Assembly: GCA_964420125.1 (NCBI GenBank)
Contig: CAYQQQ010000034.1
Span: 1-36,754 of the forward strand
Origin: CAYQQQ01 sp964420125
Lineage (GTDB): Bacteria > Actinomycetota > Acidimicrobiia > Acidimicrobiales > Microtrichaceae
Length of the DNA: 36,754 bases
Direction: 5' to 3'
The notes under the pieces: model-generated
Seen by the model: the letters and a program-made list of their open reading frames with translations, nothing else
Told to the model about the DNA's origin: nothing
Database searches by the model: none
Part shown: one piece after another, positions 1 through 7,881 of the stretch
How positions within the stretch are numbered: the first letter of the stretch is position 1
Layout: the number at the start of each line of letters is the position of its first letter
Made by a program: the position numbers and the translations under genes

Positions 1-51
1 CCACTTCCCGGACCCACCACCGATCCTAGAAGCGACTTGCTCAGCAGTCTC

Positions 52-972
52 CTAGGGCTCCGACGAACCCTTCGAGGAGGCGGATGCGTCCCCGAGCAGC
101 CCGTCCGCAGCAGACCACGGGTCCGTCCGCCCATCGACGACCCCCCGGAGGGCTTCGGTCCACGCCGGTCCGTCGCAGAGCTGCTCCGCTCGCTCCACCA
201 GCCGGGCGGCGACCACGTCGCGGAGCTCCCGCTCGGCCCGCTGCTCCCTGCGACGGGCGCCCTCGCCGCTGTCGCGCAACCAGCACCTGTGACGCTCGAG
301 CTCGTCGGCCAGCCCCTCCACGCCGTCGCCGCGCAGCGCCACGGTGTCGATCACGGGGGGCCGCCAGGACGACGAGGCGGCCATGGCGAGCATCCCTTCG
401 AGGTCGCGCCGAGCCTCGCCGGCTCCGGGTCGGTCGGCCTTGTTGATGACGAACAGATCGGCGATCTCCATCAGCCCCGCCTTCGCTGCCTGCACGGCAT
501 CGCCCCACCCGGGGTTCACGACCACCACGGTCGTGTCGGCGGCACCGGCGACCTCGACCTCGACCTGGCCCACCCCGACGGTCTCCACGATCACCCGGTC
601 GAACCCCGCGGCATCGAGCACCCGAGCCGCCTCCGGCGTGGCGACCGACAGGCCGCCGAGGTGACCTCGGGTGGCCATGGAGCGGATGAACACGCCGTCG
701 TCGAGAGCGTGCTCGCCCATGCGCACCCTGTCACCGAGGATGGCGCCGCCCGTGAAGGGCGACGAGGGGTCGATGGCCAGCACGGCCACCCGCTCGTCTC
801 GTGCGCGCAGCACCGAGCACAGCGAGCTGGTCAACGTGGACTTGCCGGCACCCGGCGAACCCGTGATCCCGGCCAGCTGGGCGCCGGCGGCGAAGGGATG
901 GACCGCCGCAGCGACCTCCCTGGCCCCGTCGCCGCCGCGCTCGACCATCGAGAGCAGTCGGGCGAGCGCCAC
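52..972 (-). CDS. meaB: MeaB/ArgK-family P-loop GTPase (methylmalonyl-CoA mutase chaperone type)
   Basis: G3E-family GTPase that in characterised relatives gates cobalamin loading of, and protects, methylmalonyl-CoA or related acyl-CoA mutases in the cytoplasm. Visible motifs are the P-loop GITGSPGAGKSTL (residues about 36-47), the metal/switch segment DPSSPFTGGAILGDRVRM, the ETVGVGQ segment and the NKAD guanine-specificity motif. The annotated GTG start (972) gives 306 aa, but the same frame stays open and family-like upstream (DELLERARRGQR immediately precedes it). No ATG, GTG or TTG lies there. A CTG at 1044, overlapping the stop codon of the upstream NifU-like gene, would give about 330 aa. 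The gene follows the NifU-like gene on the same strand. No mutase subunit is in view; it may lie beyond the left edge. The family call is secure, the exact partner is inferred. Confidence 0.9.
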   Translation of the reverse strand: MALARLLSMVERGGDGAREVAAAVHPFAAGAQLAGITGSPGAGKSTLTSSLCSVLRARDERVAVLAIDPSSPFTGGAILGDRVRMGEHALDDGVFIRSMATRGHLGGLSVATPEAARVLDAAGFDRVIVETVGVGQVEVEVAGAADTTVVVVNPGWGDAVQAAKAGLMEIADLFVINKADRPGAGEARRDLEGMLAMAASSSWRPPVIDTVALRGDGVEGLADELERHRCWLRDSGEGARRREQRAERELRDVVAARLVERAEQLCDGPAWTEALRGVVDGRTDPWSAADGLLGDASASSKGSSEP

Positions 973-1040
973 CCTCTGTCCGCGACGAGCGCGCTCGAGG
1001 AGCTCATCGGCGGGTGCGTCGAGGGCTCGCGAGCGTGCGC

Positions 1041-1301
1041 TCAGAGCGACACCGCCGTACCGAGCTCGAGGTCTTCGTCGGGCTGGACCACGGCGGTGAC
1101 CCCCGGCACGCGATCCTTCATGATGCGCTCGATGCCCGCCTTCATGGTGACGGTGGAAGCCGGACAGCTCACGCAGGCGCCCTGGAGCTGGACGGTGACC
1201 ACCCCCGTGCCCTCGTCGACCTCGAGCAGCACGATGTCGCCGCCGTCGGCCTGGATGGCGGGACGGATGATCTCGATGACCTCTTCGACCTGCTCTTGCA
1301 T
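1041..1301 (-). CDS. NifU C-terminal-domain iron-sulfur protein
   Basis: Stand-alone NifU C-terminal domain of 86 aa, the type that holds a labile Fe-S cluster and passes it to client apoproteins in the cytoplasm. The domain core IIRPAIQADGGDIVLLEV is at the N-terminus and the cluster-binding CVSC (CxxC) follows in the segment GACVSCPAS, then the helix MKAGIERIMKDRVPGV. Length matches the single-domain NfuA/NifU-type scaffolds; the extra N-terminal scaffold domain of full NifU is absent. It starts with ATG 30 bp after the murA stop and its own stop overlaps the possible CTG start of meaB, so murA-nifU-meaB probably form one transcription unit. Its client proteins cannot be told from the sequence. 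Confidence 0.9.
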   Translation of the reverse strand: MQEQVEEVIEIIRPAIQADGGDIVLLEVDEGTGVVTVQLQGACVSCPASTVTMKAGIERIMKDRVPGVTAVVQPDEDLELGTAVSL

Positions 1302-1331
1302 GCTGCTCTCACGCTCGGGGTTGCCGACAGG

Positions 1332-2645
1332 TTACGTCGCCGACGGAGGGTCCAACAGCTGGCCGCCACCCGGTGTTCCGTCGGGCTCGAGGTCGTCCCG
1401 CTCCCGCCGCACGTCGGCCCCCAGGCGCCCGAGCTTGCCCGCCAGGTCCTCGTAGCCGCGATCGATGTGCTCCCCCCCGAGCACCGTCGTCTGCCCTTCG
1501 GCGCCCAGGGCCGCCACCACGAGCGCCGCACCCGCTCGGATGTCGGGGGCCCGCACCGGCGCGCCCGAGAGCCGCTCCACCCCGTCGATCACGAGGTGAT
1601 GGCCCTCCACCCGGATGGCTGCACCCATGCGGGCCAGCTCACCGACGTAGCCGAAACGTCCCGAGAAGACGTTCTCGGTGGCGTAGCTGGTGCCCTCGGC
1701 GAGGCTCAGCACGGCGACGAGCAGGGGCAGGAAGTCCGTGGCGATGCCCGGATAGGGCAACGTGGCCACGTCCACCGCACGGGGACGGCCCCGCTGCATC
1801 GCCCACAGGCCGTCGCCTTCGGGCGACACCCTCATGCCCATGGCACCGAGCTTCTCGACGAGCATCTCGAGGTGGTCCGGCCGCACGTTGCGCAGCATGA
1901 TCTCCCCCCCGGCCACCCCGAGCGCGCCGAGGAAGGTGGCCACCTCCAGGCGATCGGGGACGACCTGGTGCTCGACGGCGCGCAGCTCGTCGACGCCCTC
2001 GATCTCCACGTTCGGGCTGCCGGCTCCCAGCACTCGGGCACCCATGCGGTTGAGGAACGCCGCGAGGTCGGCGATCTCGGGTTCCCGAGCGGCGTTGTAC
2101 ACCACCGTGCGCCCTCTGGCGAGCACGGCGGCCATCAGCAGGTTCTCGGTCGCTCCCACGCTCGGGTACTCGAGCACCACCTCGGCACCCCGGAGCTGGT
2201 CGGCGCGCCCGTGGATGATGCCGTGGCGGAGCTCGAAGGAGGCGCCGAGCGCCTCCAACCCGGAGAGGTGCATGTTGATGGGGCGCGAGCCGAAGTCGTC
2301 ACCGCCCGGCATGGCCACGTGCGCCTCGCCGCAGGCGGCCAGCAGGGGTCCGATCACCGCGGTCGACGCCCTCATGCGCTCGACCAGCTCGTAGGGGGCG
2401 ACCGGGGTGACCTTCTCCTCACGGAGGATCTGCAGCGAGGCACCCTCACGGTGCACGGACACCCCGAGCGCCTCGAGCACCCCCGCCATCAGCGCGACGT
2501 CTGCGATGTCGGGGACGTTGCGCAGCACGTGTCGCCCCTCGCAGAGGACCGATGCAGCCATGAGCTTGAGCGCGGAGTTCTTGGCCCCGCTGACGAGGAC
2601 CTCACCGTGCAGGCCCTCGCTGCGACGCACCAGGTAGCGGCTCAC
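1332..2645 (-). CDS. murA: UDP-N-acetylglucosamine 1-carboxyvinyltransferase MurA, Asp-type active site
   Basis: First committed step of peptidoglycan synthesis: transfers enolpyruvate from PEP to UDP-GlcNAc in the cytoplasm. The protein is 437 aa, the usual length, and shows the EPSP-synthase-like double-domain pattern. Near the N-terminus SGAKNSALK carries the substrate-contacting Lys22-Asn23. The active-site loop reads PGGDDFGSRPI, so the residue that is Cys115 in E. coli is Asp116 here, as in mycobacteria, where this change gives natural fosfomycin insensitivity. It starts with GTG (2645) preceded by a weak GGGAG. It is divergent from the MFS gene at 2723 and sits upstream of the nifU-like gene on the same strand. 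In mycobacteria murA also lies a few genes beyond atpC, so its place relative to the atp operon is a recognisable though interrupted neighbourhood. Confidence 0.97.
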   Translation of the reverse strand: MSRYLVRRSEGLHGEVLVSGAKNSALKLMAASVLCEGRHVLRNVPDIADVALMAGVLEALGVSVHREGASLQILREEKVTPVAPYELVERMRASTAVIGPLLAACGEAHVAMPGGDDFGSRPINMHLSGLEALGASFELRHGIIHGRADQLRGAEVVLEYPSVGATENLLMAAVLARGRTVVYNAAREPEIADLAAFLNRMGARVLGAGSPNVEIEGVDELRAVEHQVVPDRLEVATFLGALGVAGGEIMLRNVRPDHLEMLVEKLGAMGMRVSPEGDGLWAMQRGRPRAVDVATLPYPGIATDFLPLLVAVLSLAEGTSYATENVFSGRFGYVGELARMGAAIRVEGHHLVIDGVERLSGAPVRAPDIRAGAALVVAALGAEGQTTVLGGEHIDRGYEDLAGKLGRLGADVRRERDDLEPDGTPGGGQLLDPPSAT

Positions 2646-2669
2646 GCTCCCAGTATGACGCCCCCCGAC

Positions 2670-2687
2670 GCCCAGCCAGGGCTGGGC
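2670..2687. promoter_or_regulatory. Perfect 18-bp palindrome in the murA/MFS divergent intergenic region
   Basis: GCCCAGCC, a 2-nt spacer AG, then GGCTGGGC: an 8-bp perfect inverted repeat. It lies in the 77-bp region between the divergent murA and MFS start codons, 25 bp upstream of murA and 35 bp upstream of the MFS start. The position would suit a shared operator, but GC-rich palindromes of this size occur by chance in such DNA, so the functional call is weak. Confidence 0.3.
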
Positions 2688-2722
2688 CGCCGGTCACCTC
2701 ACCTCGCCCCTCGGCTCCTAAG

Positions 2723-4366
2723 ATGCCGGACGCCGCGGGCCCGCAACGCCACGACACGCCCGGGCGAGAGGTCGGGGTGGGCAGGGTCGTCGAGAGGGAG
2801 CTCAGCGGTTCGCAGCTGCTGCAGCAGATCGCGCCGCGCGACGACCGGTTGGTGCTGGAGACGGCATCCGAGGTCGGCACGCCCCCGGATGCCGCCACCG
2901 AGGGAAGGGTCGAGCTGACGGCTGTCGAAGGCCCCTTCCACGAGTATCGCCGGGTGGTCGAGTGGGAGCGACTCCCCGACGGCCGCTACCGCGTTCGTCA
3001 GCGGGCGAGCTTCCGTCCGGCGATGTCGGTGTTCGGTCCGCTCTACACCCCGTTGATCCGGCGGGCGCTGCGAACACCGCCCCGCCAGGGCTGGCACCCG
3101 TGGTGGACCATGCCCGACCGGCTGGATGCCCGGCAGTCGACCGTGGTGGCGGTCATGTGCCTGTTCCACGTGGTCGGCGGCATGCTCTACGGGTTCCTGA
3201 CCAACGTGCTCACCTTCGCGTCGGCCGACCTGGGTGACGGCTCCGCCGGTGAGCAGTCCCTGGTGTTCGTGGTGACCCGATTCGGCGCCGTGCTGACCCT
3301 GGTGGTGATGGCCTCCGCCGACCGCATCGGTCGACGGAGGGTGGCGGTGTGGTCGGCCGCGGCTGCAGGGGTGATCACCGTGCTGAGCGCGCTGTCACCC
3401 ACCTTGTGGGTGCTGGCAGGACTCCAGACCCTCAGCCGCAACCTGGCCATCACCGCCATGCTGGCCGCCGACACCGTGAGCGTCGAGGAGATCCCCGCAG
3501 GTTCCCGGGCCGCAGCTCAGGGCCTCGGTGCGCTCAGCTACGGCCTCGGGGCAGGCACCGTGGTCGTGTGCCTCCCGCTGGCGGACGTCGGCCCGGCTGG
3601 ATGGCGCCTCGTGTTCGCCGTGGGGCTGCTCACCCTGCCGCTGATCGCACTCGCCGCCCGCAGCCTGCCCGAGAGCCGGCGCTTCGAGGCCGCCGAGGCC
3701 GGTCGCACGGATCCCGCGGCGACCCGCCACCGGGTCCGGATGCAGCGCCTCCTGGTCGTGGGAGCGCTGTTCTTCCTGGTGAACGCCTTCGTCGCACCGT
3801 CCTCGCAGCTGCAGAACGACTACCTGCGCGCCGAACGGGGCTTCGACGGTGCCCGCATCACCTTGTTCATCGTGCTCACCGGGGTGCCGGGGGCCGTCGG
3901 GATCCTCCTCGGAGGTCGTTGGGCGGATCGCCGGGGGCGGCGCGGGGTCATCGTCGCCGGGATGGTGAGCCTGGCGGTCTTCACCACCGGGTTCTTCCTG
4001 TTCGAAGGGGTCGCCATGTGGGTCTCCGCCACGCTCGGCGCGGTGCTGGCGACGTTGTCGGTGCCGGCGATGGGAGCCCTGGCCCCTGAGCTCTTCCCGA
4101 CGGCGCGACGCGGGGCGGCCCGTGGGACGCTCAGCACCGTTGCCACGACGGGTTCGGTGGTCGGTCTCCTGGCAGCGGGTGCGCTCGTCGACCGGCTCGG
4201 CTACGGAACGGCCTTCTCGTGGCTCGCACTCGCTCCCCTGGCCGCGGCCACCCTGGCCACGGCGATCCCCGAGACCGCGGGCAGGGAGCTGGAGGAGCTC
4301 AACGAGGGCCGGGACACCCGAGCCAGCGACGCAGGCACGACACGATCGCCTCGTCCTGGCCCTTGA
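2723..4366 (+). CDS. Major facilitator superfamily transporter with a soluble N-terminal extension
   Basis: Inner-membrane secondary transporter of unknown substrate, 547 aa. Residues from about 138 onward form a 12-helix MFS core: motif A appears as ADRIGRRR after helix 2 and again in the second half as GGRWADRRGRRG, and ELFPTARRGAARG resembles the conserved loop of the sugar/metabolite porter branch. The first 130 or so residues are hydrophilic. Their second half (RVVEWERLPDGRYRVRQ, followed by FRPAMSVFGPLYTPLIRRAL) looks like the C-terminal beta-strand and helix of an SRPBCC/START-type lipid-binding fold, though this is only a resemblance. Start ATG at 2723 has no strong ribosome site. The last 68 bp overlap the convergent hydrolase gene tail to tail. 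Substrate cannot be assigned. Confidence 0.88.
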   Translation: MPDAAGPQRHDTPGREVGVGRVVERELSGSQLLQQIAPRDDRLVLETASEVGTPPDAATEGRVELTAVEGPFHEYRRVVEWERLPDGRYRVRQRASFRPAMSVFGPLYTPLIRRALRTPPRQGWHPWWTMPDRLDARQSTVVAVMCLFHVVGGMLYGFLTNVLTFASADLGDGSAGEQSLVFVVTRFGAVLTLVVMASADRIGRRRVAVWSAAAAGVITVLSALSPTLWVLAGLQTLSRNLAITAMLAADTVSVEEIPAGSRAAAQGLGALSYGLGAGTVVVCLPLADVGPAGWRLVFAVGLLTLPLIALAARSLPESRRFEAAEAGRTDPAATRHRVRMQRLLVVGALFFLVNAFVAPSSQLQNDYLRAERGFDGARITLFIVLTGVPGAVGILLGGRWADRRGRRGVIVAGMVSLAVFTTGFFLFEGVAMWVSATLGAVLATLSVPAMGALAPELFPTARRGAARGTLSTVATTGSVVGLLAAGALVDRLGYGTAFSWLALAPLAAATLATAIPETAGRELEELNEGRDTRASDAGTTRSPRPGP

Positions 4367-4886
4367 GGTCGTGGCGGCCGGCCAGCGTGCAGGTGGTGAC
4401 GGGACCGGCCACCAGGGCCTGGGCCTCGGCCAGCTCCTCGGGCGTCCCGAAGGGGTCCCGATCCCCGCAGATCCACAGCGACGGCACCCGGAGCGCCCCG
4501 AGGTGCTCCGTGCGGAGCCGGTCCGGGCGCCCAGGGGGGTGCAGGGGGTAGGCGATCAGCACCACCCCGGCGGCGGCGAGTCCGTCGGCCACCGCCATCG
4601 AGCACATGCGCCCGCCCATCGACCTGCCCCCGAGCACCACCCGAGCGGGGACGGTGCCCAGCTCCTCGCAGAGCGTCGCCACGTCTGCCTCGATGCTGGC
4701 GACCAGCCGGGGTGGCCTGTCCGGTGCCCTGCGGCCTTCTCGCCGATAGGGGAAGTCGAGTCGCCGCACCGGCAACGGGGCCAGCGCCGACTCGATCGCC
4801 ACCAGCGATGGGTGCTGGGCGTCGCTCCCCGCGCCCGGCCACAGCGCGACGGCGTCGACCGCCCGGGGAGCACGACGCCGCGCCAC
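4299..4886 (-). CDS. Alpha/beta hydrolase of the KANSL3/Tex30 (dienelactone-hydrolase-like) type
   Basis: Small serine hydrolase of 195 aa with unknown substrate. The early loop WPGAGSDAQHPSL is the oxyanion-side glycine loop typical of the KANSL3/Tex30-like branch. The nucleophile elbow is GGRSMGG (Ser89). GDRDPFG supplies the acid (Asp142 or Asp144) and GRHDLKG the histidine (His172), so the triad appears complete. I chose GTG at 4886 because the upstream J-domain gene stops at 4894 and the hydrolase fold begins directly after it; the open frame continues upstream only as a shadow of that gene. It is the last gene of a minus-strand trio (5619-6846, 4894-5604, this gene) with gaps of 14 and 7 bp, so co-transcription is likely. 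It overlaps the MFS gene convergently by 68 bp. Confidence 0.8.
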   Translation of the reverse strand: MARRRAPRAVDAVALWPGAGSDAQHPSLVAIESALAPLPVRRLDFPYRREGRRAPDRPPRLVASIEADVATLCEELGTVPARVVLGGRSMGGRMCSMAVADGLAAAGVVLIAYPLHPPGRPDRLRTEHLGALRVPSLWICGDRDPFGTPEELAEAQALVAGPVTTCTLAGRHDLKGQDEAIVSCLRRWLGCPGPR

Positions 4887-4893
4887 GATCCGA

Positions 4894-5604
4894 TCAGCCC
4901 AGCAGGATGCGCCGGGCCGACTCGATCTCCGCGATCCGTTCGGCGGCGCCATCGCTGCGACCCCCGTGGTCGGGGTGGACCGCACGCAACCGGTGCCGGA
5001 AGGCGCTGCGCACCTGGGTTCGGCTCGGGCGACCGTCGAGGCTCGACAGACCGAGCACCCCGATCGCCCATGCGACCGGATCGGCGTAGCCGGCGGCAGG
5101 TCCCAGGTGCCCGGCCGGGGTCCCCATGCGCAGGTAGCCGAGCAGGTCGGGGCCGAGGTCGCCGCGCCATCCGAGCCCGCGACGCAGCCCGTCCACCGCA
5201 TCGCGCCGCTCCCGCCCGGTGAGGGAGCGGGCGGCGTAGACGGCGGCGAGCACCTGCTGCTCCGGTGTGCCACCGGCGTGGTCGAGGTCGAGGTGGTACC
5301 AGCCGCCCCGGTCCTGCACCAGGCGGTGGGTGCAGCGACGCAGACCGACACGGTCCTGCTGGAAGCGGTGGCGGAGCCGCGGCTGGGGGATGCGGCGGTC
5401 GAGCTCCACGTCGCGGATCAGGCGCTGGAGCTCGACGGCGTCGTCGTCGTCGAGTCCCCGTCCGAAACGGGCCATCAGCCCGCCCAGCAGCATCGAGGCG
5501 GCATCACCGGGCGCTTCGGGCGGTAGGCGGATCCCGCCGACGGCCACACGCCTCGTGGGAGCGACGGCCCGGGAGAACCATCCCTCGAGCTCTGCGATGA
5601 CCAC
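4894..5604 (-). CDS. DnaJ-domain protein with C-terminal J domain
   Basis: Protein of 236 aa with a J domain at the extreme C-terminus: FRHRLRAVHPDHGG carries the His-Pro-Asp tripeptide (residues 210-212) that stimulates Hsp70 ATPase, followed by the last helix AAERIAEIESARRILLG. The first 175 residues match no family I recognise. They include a run of acidic residues (DDDDAVELQRLIRDVELDRR) and several Arg/His-rich stretches and have no signal peptide or membrane helix. GTG at 5604 was chosen because the upstream gene ends at 5619 and no better start follows. The arrangement, J domain last after a lineage-specific N-terminus, suggests a client-specific co-chaperone for DnaK. That role is inference; the HPD motif is seen. 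Confidence 0.8.
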   Translation of the reverse strand: MVIAELEGWFSRAVAPTRRVAVGGIRLPPEAPGDAASMLLGGLMARFGRGLDDDDAVELQRLIRDVELDRRIPQPRLRHRFQQDRVGLRRCTHRLVQDRGGWYHLDLDHAGGTPEQQVLAAVYAARSLTGRERRDAVDGLRRGLGWRGDLGPDLLGYLRMGTPAGHLGPAAGYADPVAWAIGVLGLSSLDGRPSRTQVRSAFRHRLRAVHPDHGGRSDGAAERIAEIESARRILLG

Positions 5605-5618
5605 GTGCCGATCGTAGG

Positions 5619-6846
5619 TCAGAGCATCCGGCGCAGCAGATCGCGCAACCGGCGCGCCTGAGCCTGCACCGAGGCATCGACGTCCGACCGGGAGCGATCC
5701 GTCCCCGAAGGACGTCCTGCAGTGCCATCCACCGCAGTNNNNNNNNNNNNNNNNNNNNNNNNNNNNNNNNNNNNNNNNNNNNNNNNNNNNNNNNNNNNNN
5801 NNNNNNNNNNNNNNNNNNNNNNNNNNNNNNNNNNNNNNGCCGTCCACCGCAGTGCCGTCCACCGCAGTGCCGTCCACCGCAGTGCCGTCCACCGCAGTGC
5901 CGTCCACCCTGGACGCCCGTCCGCCCAGCACCGGGACTCCGCCGAGTGCCGCCAGCCCGCTCGCCTCACCGGATCCGGTCGCGGCTCGCTCGCCGTGCTC
6001 GTCCCCACCGTGGTCTCGGCCGCCGAGCCCGTCGGTCGGGTCGTCGCCGGTCGGTGCCCGCTCGTGCAGCGGGCCGCCCCGTTCTGCGGCCTCCGCCAAC
6101 GCCGCCACCAGATCGGCGGAGCCGTCCAGCACCTCCTGCCAGGTGGACCGATCGAATCCGAAGGGCACCCCGACGCCGTCGAGCGCCTCGTCGGCATCGA
6201 GCAGCCCGAGGCCCGCGCGCCAGTCGGAGGGGTCGTGGGCGAGGCGGTCCGCGGCGACGAAGAGGGCGGTCAGGCGGTCGTGCAGCTCGATCCCGTCAAG
6301 GTCCGCCTCGTCGGTCTCGGCGCCCGCCGAGGTCTCCACCGCCAACTCCTCGAGCAGCTCCTCCAGGCGGGGCGCGTCCGCCTCGTGGATCACCAGATCG
6401 CCGTCCGCATCCCACTCGTGGGGGATGCCCTCGGCGGCGAGCGCCTGCACGACCTCGTTCTGGGTGGACGAGGGGAGCACCGAGACCTCGTAGGCGACCA
6501 CGGGCAGGTCGGGGTCGAGGACATCGACGGCGGTGGCGGCCACCTCCTCGACGAGCAGGTCCACCCCGGCCTCGTCCTGGCGACGGACCACCAGCACGGT
6601 GCCTTCCCACACGTGCGGTATCCCCTGGTTGGTCAACATGCCCGCCAGCAGGCGACGGGTCTCCCCCGCCCACGGGCTGCAGTCGTAGGAGACCCTGTGG
6701 ATCTCCGCCTGCTCCGGGTCCTCCTCGAGGTCCGCAACCTCCGGCTCGGTCGATCCGGGCGCTCCGTCCGAAGCCTCGGAGCGTTCGCCGGAGAGGCCGA
6801 CGGACTCGTCCTCGGAGGGCTGGTCGGCGGGTTCGTCACGGCTCAC
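5619..6846 (-). CDS. Duplicated-domain acidic protein with C-terminal VDGTA repeats, interrupted by an assembly gap
   Basis: Hypothetical cytoplasmic protein starting at GTG 6846. After about 45 acidic, Ser/Glu-rich residues there are two similar units (about 49-106 and 118-170). Both share a helix, then QGIPHVWEG or EGIPHEWDAD, then a strand, then an acidic helix ending LLVEEVA or LLEELA. This is like the DUF2007 putative signal-transducing fold, duplicated. A helical region follows (ELHDRLTALFVAADRLAHD), then a disordered Gly/Asp-rich linker and a repeat of VDGTA. The 100-N gap falls inside the repeat. Because 100 is not a multiple of 3, the reading frame appears to shift across it. In the frame that restores VDGTA to the left, the protein ends DVDASVQAQARRLRDLLRRML and stops at 5619, 14 bp before the J-domain start. 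True length is unknown. Confidence 0.7.
5719..5908 (-). repeat. 15-bp tandem repeat (VDGTA codons) flanking the gap
   Basis: To the right of the gap the 15-nt unit GCCGTCCACCGCAGT occurs four times without a change (5839-5898) and then as a 10-nt partial copy to 5908. To the left one copy with a single substitution (5724-5738) and a fragment are seen. On the minus strand each unit reads Val-Asp-Gly-Thr-Ala. The total copy number is hidden by the Ns. Confidence 0.9.
5739..5838. other. Assembly gap, 100 N
   Basis: Exactly 100 N, the customary placeholder for a gap of unknown size. It sits inside a tandem repeat, which explains why the assembler stopped. Any reading frame drawn straight through it is unreliable. 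Confidence 0.98.
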
Positions 6847-6864
6847 CGGGACATGCTCCCACGG

Positions 6865-6894
6865 TTGGGGGCCCGGGGCACGAGGCGGTAAGTT
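6865..6894 (+). promoter_or_regulatory. Putative glpX promoter giving a leaderless transcript
   Basis: TTGGGG (6865-6870), an 18-nt spacer, then TAAGTT (6889-6894), which fits the actinobacterial TANNNT -10 pattern. The glpX ATG at 6901 is 6 nt downstream, so transcription would begin at or next to the start codon. No Shine-Dalgarno sequence precedes that ATG, which is consistent with leaderless translation. Confidence 0.4.
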
Positions 6895-6900
6895 GCGCGC

Positions 6901-7863
6901 ATGTCCACCACACCGGATCGCAACCTCGCCCTCGAGCTCGTCCGAACCACGGAGGCCGCAGCGATGGCCGCCGCGCGCTGGGTGGGTCGGGGCGACAAGG
7001 AAGGTGCCGACGGCGCCGCGGTCGATGCCATGCGCCTGATCCTGAGCACGGTGTCGATGAAGGGCACGGTGATCATCGGCGAAGGTGAGAAGGACGAAGC
7101 GCCGATGCTCTACAACGGCGAGGAGGTCGGCGACGGCTCCGGCCCGGCCGTCGACATCGCCGTCGACCCGATCGACGGCACCACCCTGACCTCCAAGGGT
7201 CGGGGCGGCGCGGTCGCGGTCATCGCCGTGTCGGAGCAGGGCACGATGTTCGATCCCGGACCGTGCGTCTACATGGAGAAGATCGCCGTCGGGCCCGAGG
7301 CCAAGGGCTCGATCGACCTGTCCGCCTCGATCGGCGACAACCTTCGAGCGGTGGCCGAGGCCAAGGGCATCGACGTCACCGAGGTGACCGCCACCGTGCT
7401 CGACCGCCCCCGCCACGACGACATCGTCCAGGAGATCCGCTCCACGGGCTCCCGCATCCGCCTCATCGGAGACGGCGACGTCGCGGCGGCCATCGCCACC
7501 GCGTGGCCCGAGTCCGGCGTCGACGTCCTCTTCGGCGTCGGCGGCACCCCGGAGGGCGTGATCGCCGCAGCTGCGCTGAAGTGCATGGGGGGCGAGCTGA
7601 TCGGCCGCCTCTGGCCCCGGGACGAGGCCGAGCGGTCGGCTGCCGAGGCCGCCGGCTACGACCTCTCGCGGATCCTCACCACCGACGACCTCGTCGCCGG
7701 GGACAACTGCTTCTTCGCCGCCACCGGGATCACCGACGGCAACCTCCTCCAGGGCGTGCACTACATCCGCGGGGGCGCCACCACCCAGTCGCTGGTGATG
7801 CGATCCCTGTCGGGCACGGTGCGGATGATCGAGGCGACGCACCGCCCCGAGAAGCTCAGCTGA
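6901..7863 (+). CDS. glpX: Class II fructose-1,6-bisphosphatase GlpX
   Basis: Hydrolyses fructose-1,6-bisphosphate to fructose-6-phosphate, the irreversible gluconeogenic step, using divalent metal. The protein is 320 aa, the normal length. Diagnostic metal-binding motifs are GEGEKDEAPML and DPIDGTT, and the GlpX-type loop around DRPRHDDIVQEIR is present. The C-terminal half contains FGVGGTPEGVIAAAALKCMGGE, conserved in the family. Actinobacteria usually rely on this class as their only FBPase. It starts 54 bp from the divergent repeat-protein gene and is followed by a stem-loop (7882-7900). No neighbouring gluconeogenic or Calvin-cycle gene is seen. Confidence 0.96.
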   Translation: MSTTPDRNLALELVRTTEAAAMAAARWVGRGDKEGADGAAVDAMRLILSTVSMKGTVIIGEGEKDEAPMLYNGEEVGDGSGPAVDIAVDPIDGTTLTSKGRGGAVAVIAVSEQGTMFDPGPCVYMEKIAVGPEAKGSIDLSASIGDNLRAVAEAKGIDVTEVTATVLDRPRHDDIVQEIRSTGSRIRLIGDGDVAAAIATAWPESGVDVLFGVGGTPEGVIAAAALKCMGGELIGRLWPRDEAERSAAEAAGYDLSRILTTDDLVAGDNCFFAATGITDGNLLQGVHYIRGGATTQSLVMRSLSGTVRMIEATHRPEKLS

Positions 7864-7881
7864 GCCCTGACCGCAGGCTGA

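Noticed and set aside
1014..2918. A 634-residue plus-strand open frame opposite murA
   Set aside because: Antisense to murA, nifU-like and intergenic DNA; no motif.
5839..5908. CRISPR array
   Set aside because: The repeats are contiguous 15-nt units with no spacers and encode a pentapeptide repeat in frame.
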